Below the pieces are notes generated by a model. The model did not search any database. It saw only the letters and a list, made by a program, of their open reading frames with translations, and was not told where the DNA came from. The position numbers were made by a program, and so were the translations under genes. From Salegentibacter lacus (lineage in GTDB: Bacteria; Bacteroidota; Bacteroidia; Flavobacteriales; Flavobacteriaceae), in the NCBI RefSeq assembly GCF_020164555.1, contig NZ_JAIQZB010000012.1, positions 87,741 through 151,740 on the forward strand: a stretch of 64,000 nucleotides of DNA, written 5' to 3'. Below are positions 34,699 to 43,400 of the stretch, piece after piece (position 1 is the first letter of the stretch; the number at the start of each line of letters is the position of its first letter).

Positions 34699-35289
34699 AT
34701 GAAGAACACTCTCCTTCTACTTACGATTATGATGCTTCTTTTTCTTTCATGTAACAATAACGAAGATCAAATTCATGCTGAAGAGAAAAGTAATGGTTTT
34801 TTTTTCAACTCAAATTTTTATAAAGTTAATAAAGCTTACTTTATTCCAGATTTATCAACTGAAGAAATAGATGATTTTTACATAGTTATTACTGATGGAG
34901 AAATTATTTCACCATTTACAGATTCAAATGAGCTCGAGTTTAGTGAGGCAACAAAAAATTCTGTTGTCTTTAGAGGAATCCCAGATCGGAGTGGACCTGT
35001 AACTACAGTAGGTTTTGCTCCAAATGGATCCTATGAGTTTAATTCAAATAATAGCAGTTTTAGTTTTGCTCAATTTAATTTCAATTGCGAAGCTTCAAAT
35101 GGAATTTTACAAATGTGCCAACAGTCGCTGGTAATTGAAGAACGTATAGTTCCGGATGTGGCCATAATTGATATTGAAATTGAAGAACTTACAGCAATTA
35201 ATGATATAAATTTTGAAATTGAATTAACAGAATCTCGCATTATTCAAGGACATTTTAGAGGTGTTTTAGATAGAATTCAATCTGAATAA
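34699..35289 (+). CDS. Lipoprotein of unknown function
   Basis: This 196-residue protein has a type II signal peptide (MKNTLLLLTIMMLLFLSCNN, lipidation at Cys18). The mature part is acidic, rich in asparagine and serine, and contains FNSNFYKVNKAYFIPD, which is the beginning of a beta-sandwich pattern seen in many flavobacterial lipoproteins that start with FNGxxYxl. It follows the preceding gene by 11 bases and is likely co-transcribed. No binding or catalytic residues can be assigned. Confidence 0.6.
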   Translation: MKNTLLLLTIMMLLFLSCNNNEDQIHAEEKSNGFFFNSNFYKVNKAYFIPDLSTEEIDDFYIVITDGEIISPFTDSNELEFSEATKNSVVFRGIPDRSGPVTTVGFAPNGSYEFNSNNSSFSFAQFNFNCEASNGILQMCQQSLVIEERIVPDVAIIDIEIEELTAINDINFEIELTESRIIQGHFRGVLDRIQSE

Positions 35290-35346
35290 CCAGTTGAGAT
35301 ACAATATAGTTCTCGAATCATAATTAATTCATCTACTTCGAAACAC

Positions 35347-35934
35347 ATGAATCAATATTATATTTTTATCCTTTTCCTATTTTTATCTTTAAATCAGAAC
35401 CTATATTCTCAAGAAAAATCTCATCCTCAATCAATAAGGACTGGAATCGGATTAAGTTTTAATAATGGCCGGGAAGAGAGGGGTATGGGATTAATCTATT
35501 CTATCGGTTATCAGAAAAGCTTTGGCAACAATAACAGAATAAGGCTTAATCCAAATTTAATATTTGGCGGCTTTCTGCCTATAGGAATAACAGATACCAG
35601 AGATCAATTTTATAGAATATCATCTTTTGGCTTCAATTTACATTACGATTTGGTAAAATTTAAATCTATTTCTGTAGTTACCTCCCCTGGAATTTTCTTG
35701 AATTATTCAAGAGGTTTATTGGGAACTGGAGGAATGCCAGAAGCAGACAATTACACTTCAGAATTTTTCAATTCTATTTATTTTGGCGGTAAGTTTTCTT
35801 TAGGTTTAAGAATTACACCAAGTGGAAAACGATTAGCGTATGAAATTCGACCATTAAATATTCAATTTGGTAATAAAGGATTTATTTTGGGTTATCTAAT
35901 GTTTGGAATCGATATTAAGCTAGGAGAAAACTGA
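35347..35934 (+). CDS. Outer-membrane beta-barrel-like protein
   Basis: This 195-residue protein has a signal peptide (about residues 1-22, ending LYSQ) and alternating strands such as GIGLSFNNGREERGMGLIY, LNPNLIFGGFL, FGFNLHYDLV and YFGGKFSLGLRI. The last strand, LGYLMFGIDIKLGEN, does not end in an aromatic residue. The pattern fits a small outer-membrane barrel. It lies 57 bases downstream of the lipoprotein gene on the same strand; partnership of the two at the outer membrane is possible. Function unknown. Confidence 0.6.
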   Translation: MNQYYIFILFLFLSLNQNLYSQEKSHPQSIRTGIGLSFNNGREERGMGLIYSIGYQKSFGNNNRIRLNPNLIFGGFLPIGITDTRDQFYRISSFGFNLHYDLVKFKSISVVTSPGIFLNYSRGLLGTGGMPEADNYTSEFFNSIYFGGKFSLGLRITPSGKRLAYEIRPLNIQFGNKGFILGYLMFGIDIKLGEN

Positions 35935-36010
35935 GAAAAATTTATGTATTAGCTTACACTATGTATACTTACTTCAACCATAACTGTTATTTAGTATTAA
36001 ATCTATCTAA

Positions 36011-36514
36011 ATGAGAAAAATCGAATTGATTTTCGGAGCTGTTGCCGCAACTTCGATAGCTTATAAATTTGTTCTTGGAAATGCCATAAATCCCATTTTT
36101 ATAATGTCGATAACAGGTTTGAGTTTATTCTATACCTATTTTAGTTTCGCTTATTTTAATCATATTCCTTTCAAAAAAATATTAAAAAAGGAGTCTTACA
36201 GCGGTATTTCGAAATGGAGAATACTTGGAACTGTCGGACTTGGGTTTGGATTAGGCATCATTATTTTGGGTGTTCTATTTTCTCTTATGGATTGGCCTTT
36301 TAATACATATTACTCTTTAGGAATTCCAATTTTAGGGATAATTGGTATAATTTCATTTGTTAAATATTTATCAGGCAGATCAGATGTTTATTCACGAATT
36401 TTAAAAAGGATACTGGTAATTGGTGGTGTTGCAGTAATATTTTGGTTAACTCCTCAGGAAAATTTAAATGAAATGCTTGGCATAAAAACTAATCAAACAG
36501 AAAAAACTGATTAG
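36011..36514 (+). CDS. GldL-related membrane protein
   Basis: This 167-residue protein begins MRKIELIFGAVAATSIAYKF, and its first 130 residues contain five to six membrane segments with the pattern KKESYSGISKWRILGTVGLG, followed by GVLFSLMDWP. I recognise this as the GldL-related group of short membrane proteins in Flavobacteriia, which share the N-terminal region with the type IX secretion motor protein GldL but lack its long C-terminal part. A function in secretion is not implied. It stands alone between the barrel gene and the hipBST operators. Confidence 0.6.
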   Translation: MRKIELIFGAVAATSIAYKFVLGNAINPIFIMSITGLSLFYTYFSFAYFNHIPFKKILKKESYSGISKWRILGTVGLGFGLGIIILGVLFSLMDWPFNTYYSLGIPILGIIGIISFVKYLSGRSDVYSRILKRILVIGGVAVIFWLTPQENLNEMLGIKTNQTEKTD

Positions 36515-36646
36515 ATACCAATTGCTTAGTATTAGTCATCAGAAAATTCGAAATTAAACATACCTAAACCAGTGATTCTCAATTTGCGAATTGAGTCATT
36601 ACCTCAATACAAAGTGCTCGTTAGTTTCTAAAAACGACGTTCATTA

Positions 36647-36784
36647 TCACATTATAATGTGGTTATTCGCATATTTTTAGATGCCAATGACATAAATGAT
36701 TTGATTTCCACCTTAAAGTGTGGATTTTAATGTAATTTTGGTTCTAACCATATTTATGATGTCTGATTCCACAGTATAATGTGG
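36647..36784 (+). promoter_or_regulatory. Three evenly spaced palindromic operators of hipBST-2
   Basis: Three 16-bp palindromic sites of the form CCACNNTATAANTGTGG-like symmetry occur: TCACATTATAATGTGG (36647-36662), CCACCTTAAAGTGTGG (36708-36723) and CCACAGTATAATGTGG (36769-36784). Starts are exactly 61 bp apart, about six helical turns. The last site overlaps the GTG at 36781, which argues that hipB begins at the ATG at 36814. HipB dimers binding such sites could loop the DNA; the binder is inferred. Confidence 0.75.
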
Positions 36785-36813
36785 GTTTAGCGGTTAGAAA
36801 AATAAAAGAACCT

Positions 36814-37023
36814 ATGGCAGCGATACAAAAGATTGGTCAGCTGATTCAGCAACGCCGAGATAATATGCGGATTACCCAGAAACAATTGGCAGAGATGGCT
36901 GATATCGGGATTAATACGTTATATAAGATTGAGACCGGTCAGGCTAACCCTACCCTAGAATCTTTACAAAGAATCACAGACGTCCTTGGTATGGAAATCA
37001 CACTGCAGGTCAAAAAAGTCTAG
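36814..37023 (+). CDS. HipB-like XRE regulator (HipBST locus 2)
   Basis: This 69-residue protein is an XRE helix-turn-helix: IGQLIQQRRDNMRITQKQLA, then EMADIGINTLYKIETGQANP and LQRITDVLGMEITLQVKK. I chose the ATG at 36814, because the longer frame starting at GTG 36781 would begin inside the third operator and its extra 11 residues are not family-like. It heads the hipB-hipS-hipT operon in the plus orientation with a 6-base gap to hipS. Autorepression through the three upstream palindromes is the likely mode of control. Confidence 0.88.
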   Translation: MAAIQKIGQLIQQRRDNMRITQKQLAEMADIGINTLYKIETGQANPTLESLQRITDVLGMEITLQVKKV

Positions 37024-37029
37024 GTGTAA

Positions 37030-37362
37030 ATGAGGCAAGCGACTATATATTATAAAGAAAAAGAAGCTGGCATTTTGAAACAGCACGATGACGGGAGTTT
37101 TACTTTCCGGTATCTGGAAGCCTGGTTGGCCGATCCGGAGAATCCATCTATTAGTCTAACCCTGCCAAGATCCCAACCGGAATATAATGCTAATTACTTA
37201 TTTCCTTTTTTCTATAATATGCTTCCGGAAGGAACTAATAGACAAACGGTGTGTAAGGCTAACCGGCTGGATTCTGATGATTATTTTGGAATTCTTATGA
37301 CTACCGCTCGTTATGATACTGTAGGTGCAATTACTGTCAAAAAAAATAAAGAGGTTAAATGA
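37030..37362 (+). CDS. HipS-like protein (HipA N-terminal subdomain, locus 2)
   Basis: This 110-residue protein corresponds to the detached N-terminal subdomain of HipA. Its start, RQATIYYKEKEAGILKQHDDG, closely parallels that of the locus 1 protein, and it carries ISLTLPRSQPEY and FPFFYNMLPEGTNRQ, the core motif with LPEG. In known HipBST systems this subunit neutralises the kinase. Its stop overlaps the hipT start by four bases (ATGA), so the two are translated in a coupled way. Similarity between the two loci is clear but moderate, suggesting separate acquisition rather than a recent duplication. Confidence 0.88.
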   Translation: MRQATIYYKEKEAGILKQHDDGSFTFRYLEAWLADPENPSISLTLPRSQPEYNANYLFPFFYNMLPEGTNRQTVCKANRLDSDDYFGILMTTARYDTVGAITVKKNKEVK

Positions 37363-38342
37363 AAATAGATCACTGCCCAGGAACTTTAGCAGAAGGATTT
37401 AGCACTTATAGCAGAACATGTTTAAAGCGTGTTTTTGATGGACGTAAAGTTTCACACGTATTGCCTTATGATGCGCCCAACTCGAACCTGCAAACCGATA
37501 AACTCTTTGAGGACAATCAAAAACGAATTTCTATTTCAGGGGTGCAGGAAAAATTCTCTTTACTTCTGGAAAAAAATAAGTTACGTCTCATCAAAGAAGG
37601 GGAGCAAGGGACCCATATATTGAAACCGGTTCCCAATGCTGGCAAGAAGAATTATGAAATGCCGGCCAATGAGCATTTAACCATGCAGATCGCGCGCCAG
37701 GTCTACAATATTGAAACTGCCGAAAATGCGCTTATTTTTTTTGAAAATGAAGCTCCCGCCTATATAACGAAACGTTTTGATGTAAACCCAGATGGTTCGA
37801 AGAAATCAAAAGAAGATTTTGCCACCCTTGCCGGTAAAACTCCCCAGACACACGGCGAACATTATAAATACGAAGGGAATTATCTGGAATTATTTCATTT
37901 GATGAAAAAATTCCTACCGGCTTATCGTGTGGAAATTCCTAAATTATTTAAACTGCTGCTATTCAATTATTTGTTCTCTAACGGTGATGCCCACCTAAAA
38001 AACTTTGCCATTTTGGAAACCCCTATGGGAGATCACCGGTTAAGCCCGGCTTATGATTTACTCAATACTCGCATCCATGTAGATGATAGCGATTTTGCAC
38101 TGGATGATGGCTTAATGCCAAAAAGTTTGGGGCAAACCACGACTGCAGGTCAGTTTAAAATTTTGGCAGAACAGGTAGATCTAAAACCAAAGCGATTTGA
38201 TCAAATAATGGCAGACATGATGGAGCATTCAGAGAAAATTATCCAATTAACCCAGGCATCTTTTTTAAAAGAAGCTACCCAACGAAATTATATCCAGGAT
38301 TATCAATACCGGTTAAAACAACTTCAGAAAATAAAGTCTTAA
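37359..38342 (+). CDS. HipT-like serine/threonine kinase toxin (HipBST locus 2)
   Basis: This 327-residue protein is the HipA kinase core. It shows a small N-terminal Cys motif (Cys6, Cys21), the Gly-rich loop RISISGVQEKFS with serines at about 58 and 60, lysine-bearing THILKP, the catalytic segment SNGDAHLKNF (Asp210, Asn215) and SPAYDLL (Asp233). The S-I-S arrangement is the autophosphorylated loop described for HipT, where phosphorylation modulates toxicity and antitoxin binding. Locus 1 has A-V-P at this place. An insertion of about 30 residues around 145-175 distinguishes it from locus 1. The cellular target cannot be predicted. Confidence 0.9.
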   Translation: MKIDHCPGTLAEGFSTYSRTCLKRVFDGRKVSHVLPYDAPNSNLQTDKLFEDNQKRISISGVQEKFSLLLEKNKLRLIKEGEQGTHILKPVPNAGKKNYEMPANEHLTMQIARQVYNIETAENALIFFENEAPAYITKRFDVNPDGSKKSKEDFATLAGKTPQTHGEHYKYEGNYLELFHLMKKFLPAYRVEIPKLFKLLLFNYLFSNGDAHLKNFAILETPMGDHRLSPAYDLLNTRIHVDDSDFALDDGLMPKSLGQTTTAGQFKILAEQVDLKPKRFDQIMADMMEHSEKIIQLTQASFLKEATQRNYIQDYQYRLKQLQKIKS

Positions 38343-38458
38343 TCTTTTTTTATTTCGAAGTAGAAAAGATAGAATATAAATTCTATGGCGATGAGAAGCA
38401 AAACGTGATGAATGTAGTACTGAATTTTGGAATTCTTTTGAGATTTAAAAAAGATCTA

Positions 38459-38890
38459 ATGAAAATTTATTTAATAGTCTTTCTAAGCATTTTACCAATA
38501 ACAGTGAACGCCCAGGATCTGAGCGATAGAGAAATCAAAAAACTTGCTAAGCTTGATTTGGAATATTCCAACCAGAAACAGAATGATTTTCAATACACAA
38601 ACCAGTTAAGGGCAATATTAAAAACTGACAAACAAAGAAAATCGAATAAATTATCTGGCATAATCCTTACCTCTCTTTCAGCGCTAAGTATTGGGTCTGG
38701 AGTTCTGGTTGCATCCGGCCAGGAAGGTTCCTTTTGGCACGAAAATCCTTTTCGAGGTTTGGTAGGAGGTATATTGATAAGTACTGGCGCTATTGAAGGA
38801 GGCATTGGAATTCCGCTCCTCTTTGTGTCGAAAAAAAGAAAAAGGGAAAGAGATAGATTGATTAAGGAATATAAAGTTCAAACAAAATAG
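38459..38890 (+). CDS. Small secreted or membrane protein, paralogue of 34256-34687
   Basis: This 143-residue protein has a signal peptide (MKIYLIVFLSILPITVNAQ), the same basic helix (ILKTDKQRKSNK), the same hydrophobic glycine-rich region and nearly the same motif STGAIEGGIGIPLLFVSKKR with the tail KRERDRLIKEY as the product of 34256-34687. The ATG at 38459 is preferred to the upstream ATG at 38405, because it begins directly at the signal peptide. It lies 116 bases downstream of hipT. The pair flanks the toxin-antitoxin block, so one copy may have arisen by duplication with rearrangement. Function unknown. Confidence 0.6.
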   Translation: MKIYLIVFLSILPITVNAQDLSDREIKKLAKLDLEYSNQKQNDFQYTNQLRAILKTDKQRKSNKLSGIILTSLSALSIGSGVLVASGQEGSFWHENPFRGLVGGILISTGAIEGGIGIPLLFVSKKRKRERDRLIKEYKVQTK

Positions 38891-38941
38891 TTTTTCAGAA
38901 TGGAGTTAGGATCTACCAAAAGTTGCTTAATATTCAATTAG

Positions 38942-39880
38942 ATGAAGAAAACGATTTTTAAAAAACTGACCTGGTTACTAATATTCGGAATTTTATCAGT
39001 TTCCATTTTACCAAATGTCTTTCCTAATTATTGGTTTGTAGACATTTTTTCAAATTTTAAACTCCAATATTTAGTGATCTCTGTTTTATTTCTAGTCGTG
39101 GCCATTATTTTACTACAAAAGAAAATACTGGCTATTACGCTTCTTTCTTTAGCAATTTGCTGGAATAGCTATTACATAGTTCCATATTATTTAAAATCGG
39201 ATACTTTACCGAAAACCACCGAAAATCAGCTCAAAATTTCAAGCATCAATTTATTGTCAAGTAATTCAAAAGTAGATCTGGTTTTAGACTACATAGAATC
39301 AGAAGATCCGGACGTTCTAATTTTAATGGAGTTTACGCCAGGATGGCAAAATCATTTACTCCCGGTAATTCAGAAATATAAATATAAAGAACTAGAACCA
39401 AGACTGGATAATTTCGGAATTGCCTTATTGAGTAAACATAAAATGAATAGTTCTATTGATTATTTCGAGCTAAATAACAAACCTTCAATTGTTGCCGATC
39501 TACAAGTAGAAAATGAGAAGTTATCATTAATAGCAACTCATCCAATTCCTCCAATTAGCCAGACAACATTCGAGAACAGAAATAAACAATTAACTAATAT
39601 AATTAGTAAAAGATCTCAGTATTCCCCTAATCTTATAATAGCTGGGGATTTTAATACTTCATCCTTTTCAAACCATTTCAAGATCCTTTTAAGTAAAGGT
39701 TTAAAAGATAGTAGAGTCGGTTTTGGATTATTACCCACCTGGCCGGCAAATTATGGTATTTTGCAAACAACTCTGGATCATTTTTTAGTTTCAGATCATT
39801 TACACGTTATAGATAGATCAATCGGACCAAATGTAGGTTCTGACCATTTACCGATTAATATGATAATTGGAATAAATTGA
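38942..39880 (+). CDS. Endonuclease/exonuclease/phosphatase family protein, membrane-anchored
   Basis: This 312-residue protein has three N-terminal membrane segments (about 9-26, 39-57, 62-82) and a C-terminal endonuclease/exonuclease/phosphatase domain from about residue 96. The fold motifs are KISSINLLSSN, DVLILMEFTPGW (catalytic Glu), NLIIAGDFNTSSFSNHF (GDFN with Asp and Asn), TLDHFLVS and VGSDHLPI (SDH). This architecture is that of the YafD-like group of periplasm-facing phosphoesterases. Substrates could be nucleic acid, inositol phosphates or lipids. It lies 51 bases after the small paralogue gene. Confidence 0.85.
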   Translation: MKKTIFKKLTWLLIFGILSVSILPNVFPNYWFVDIFSNFKLQYLVISVLFLVVAIILLQKKILAITLLSLAICWNSYYIVPYYLKSDTLPKTTENQLKISSINLLSSNSKVDLVLDYIESEDPDVLILMEFTPGWQNHLLPVIQKYKYKELEPRLDNFGIALLSKHKMNSSIDYFELNNKPSIVADLQVENEKLSLIATHPIPPISQTTFENRNKQLTNIISKRSQYSPNLIIAGDFNTSSFSNHFKILLSKGLKDSRVGFGLLPTWPANYGILQTTLDHFLVSDHLHVIDRSIGPNVGSDHLPINMIIGIN

Positions 39881-40468
39881 TCCGGGAAAATGAATGTTGA
39901 GGCTTAGTTCCAACTGAAACCTTCAGCTCGCCTGCAATCCCCTATTTAATTCGAGTATATCAAGCTATATAAATAGCACCTTTTTATAATTGCTGGGAAA
40001 AAACATTCAATAATATGAGGTAGAATGAATACTCTTTTCATCAATATATAAATATATTAGTAGTGAACTCACCGGAGAAATCATTAGTGAATCGAACTGG
40101 CGAAAATTAAAGGAGAGAACACTGGTGAAATAACCGGTAAATTCATTTAAAAATTAATTTATTTAACTAATTACTGTAAATTTGAATTACGTAATTATCA
40201 GTAAAATTTAAAAAGACTAAATATTTTCTAACATTTTTTGATTTTTTATAACATGTTGGAATTAGGTATGTACCTAGATTGTACCTCGAAATGCAGGAAG
40301 TGTAGGTAATTACTGGAAAGACGATTTCTGTATCGGAAAGTAACACAGCCATTCTAATTAAGAATCCTTAAGCGAATACAAATTATGCTATACTTTCCTT
40401 AAAATCCCATCGTAGGCTGTATAATCTTCCTATTTTTATTTTTCCAAATAGAGAAACAACAAGCCTTT
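39881..40468. other. Gene-free stretch
   Basis: These 588 bases are AT-rich and hold no convincing reading frame on either strand. The sequence CACCGGAGAAATCATTAGTGAA is partly echoed by CACTGGTGAAATAACCGGT a little downstream, and by CGGGGAAATGATCTAACCGG after the UvrA-like gene at about 45000. These look like degraded repeats, and I can say nothing firmer. The promoter of the UvrA-like gene is probably within the last 100 bases. Confidence 0.4.
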
Positions 40469-43400
40469 ATGCGTGTCATTAATGCCCACCAGAACAATCT
40501 CAAAAATATAAATTTAAATATTCCTGAAAATCAATTGGTTGTGGTGACCGGTTTATCGGGTTCCGGGAAATCATCTCTGGCTATGGATGTTATAGCTAAT
40601 GAAGGATACCGTTATTTTTTAGAGAGCCTACCTGCATATAATCAACAAAATGCTCAGTTAATTCCTACTGCTGAGGTGGATGATATAGAAGCGCTACAAC
40701 CGGTGATCAAGGTGGAGCAGTCAAAACGCTTTCAGTCTATTAATGCCACTTTCGGAACACTTTCAGAACTAGCTGCTGTCTTTAGAATTTTATTTGCCCG
40801 ATACTCGGGCAGGGAGGCAATGAGCAAGTCACTCTTTTCTTTCAACCATCCCAAAGGGGCTTGTGAGCGCTGTCACGGTATTGGGGAGGCTGAATACATC
40901 GACATTAATAAGTTGGTCGGTGATGAAAATAAAACCCTTAGAGAAGGAGCCATTACCACTACTTTGCCTAATGGATATATCGTCTATTCGCAGATCACGG
41001 TTGATGAATTGAATAAAGTGTGCAAGACGCATGGTTTTAATGTAGATATTCCCTGGAAGGAACTCACAGATGAACAAAAAGATGTGGTTTTAAATGGAAG
41101 TGATCACATTAAGGTTTTTTATGGAAAACATACATTGGAATCCCGGCTAAGATGGGAAGGCTTTAAAGCTAAGCCACGGGAAGAAGGCTTTTACAAAGGG
41201 ATGCTTCCTATTATGAAAGATATTTTGAGACGGGACCGAAATCCAAACATCTTAAAGTTTGCCAGCTCCAGCACATGTCCGAGTTGTAAAGGAGCACGGA
41301 TTAAGGCGGAACACCTGAAATACAAATGGAAAGGGTTCAACTTTCAGGAATGGTTGGAACTTCCTTTAAAAGCCCTATACGATAAATTGAAAAGCCAGAA
41401 CCTAGTTGCCGGTGAACAGGTATTAGTAGATAAGATCTGCACGCAACTGTTCGATCTTATACGATTGGGAATGGAGGAATACCGGTTGAGCACTTCAAGT
41501 ACTGATATTTCTTCAGGTGATGCCCAGCGTATCAAATTGATCAAACAGGTAAACAGTAGCCTGCAAGGTATACTTTATGTATTTGATGAACCTTCCATTG
41601 GTTTATCTGAAGACTACCAAAACTATTTATTCCATATTCTCGATCGCTTGATAAAGCGAGGCAATACGGTTATGGTGGTAGAACACGACTTGAAGTTTAT
41701 CCGCTCTGCAGATTGGATAGTCGAACTAGGTCCGGCCGCCGGTGAGTATGGAGGAGAAGTGATTTTTAATGGACCGATCCAGAAATTTTTAACTGCGGAA
41801 GACTTATCGAGTCCTACCTTAGCTGAATTACAAAAGGCAACATCAAAGTCTGAATCTAAGCCTAAACGAAAATCAGCAGATTCACTTCAGCCTCAACGGG
41901 GGGAATTGACTGTATTGAGCAGAAAAACACCTCAAATATTACAAAAGCTTTCAGCATATACAGCAAAAGAAGATTTAAAACTGCTTACGGTATCAGATCA
42001 ACCCATTGGTAAAACCCCTAGAAGTAATCCTGCTACTTATACCGGCTTAGCCGATAAAATACGTGATCTCCTGGCTAAATCCCCGGAAGCCAAATCCTTA
42101 AAACTGGCAAAAGGAGCTTTTTCTTTTAATAACAAGCGCGGAAGATGTGAAGCCTGTGAAGGTGCGGGTGTGATCACCCTCTCTATGAATGTGATGGGCA
42201 CTATCAACCAGATTTGTCCAACCTGTAATGGCAAGCGTTTTAAGGCAGATATACTGCAAGTGCATTGGAACAATAAAAATATTGCGGAAATTTATAATCT
42301 GAGTATTTCGGAAGCTTATGATTTCTTTGCTGAGGAAAAGCAGATCACACAAATTCTGTCTTTGATGCTGCAATTAGGCCTGGGTTATATCAAACTTGGC
42401 CAGCCTTCCAATACTTTATCAGGGGGTGAAGCGCAACGCATTAAACTAACTAAGCATTTTGCCAAACAATCAAAAAATACCCTTTTATTACTGGAAGAAC
42501 CCAGTATTGGATTGCACCAGCAAAATGTGAGGCAGCTGCTAAAAGCTTTGCACCAGCTCAAGGAACAAACGGCTGGTATTATTTGCTTTGAGAAAAATCC
42601 ACTTTTTCAAACCTCTTGTGATACACTGGTAAATAATGCCATAAAAGCCGAAGTACGGGAACTGAAAGAAGCACTGGATCAACGCAGGGATGCGATATCC
42701 ATAAAGGGGGCTAGAACTCATTACCTCAAAGATCTCGATGTAGAAATACCTAAAAATCAATTATCGGTAGTAACAGGAATTTCAGGTTCGGGAAAATCCT
42801 CTTTAGTGATTGACACCTTGCACGGCTACGGACTTCAGGAAATGACCAAACAGTTTTCGTCTTATCAGCAGTCCAGGGTAGGAGTGAATTTTCAATTTGA
42901 AGTTGATCATATTGAAGGTCTTAGTCCAACTATTTGCGTTACTCGTAAAGAAAAGAGTTTTACAGACTGTTCCGATATTGCAAAGCAAACGGGAATAGAT
43001 AAGATTTTGCGTTTCGCTTTCTCCAGGAAAGCGCAATACGAAGGCAGAGAATTATCGGCCAGTCATTTTTCTAATAATCACGAACTGGGGAAATGTGCTA
43101 TCTGCGATGGTATGGGTCAGGAATTGTTGCCGGATTTAAATAAAATAGTCCTGGAGCATAACAAGAGTATTGCTGACGGCATTTTTGAGCACAACAAATC
43201 CCTGGCTTATTATGCACATGCGAGCAGCCAATATATGGCGATTGTAAAGGAAGTGGGTTCCAAATGTGGATTTAGCCTGGAAACGCCTTATAAGGAGCTG
43301 ACCGATAAACAAAAAGACATTCTGTTTAATGGGGCGGGTGAAACTGTTTGGAAAGCCAACTGGTTATTTAAAACCAAAACCAGGGAAGGTACTCAGGAAG

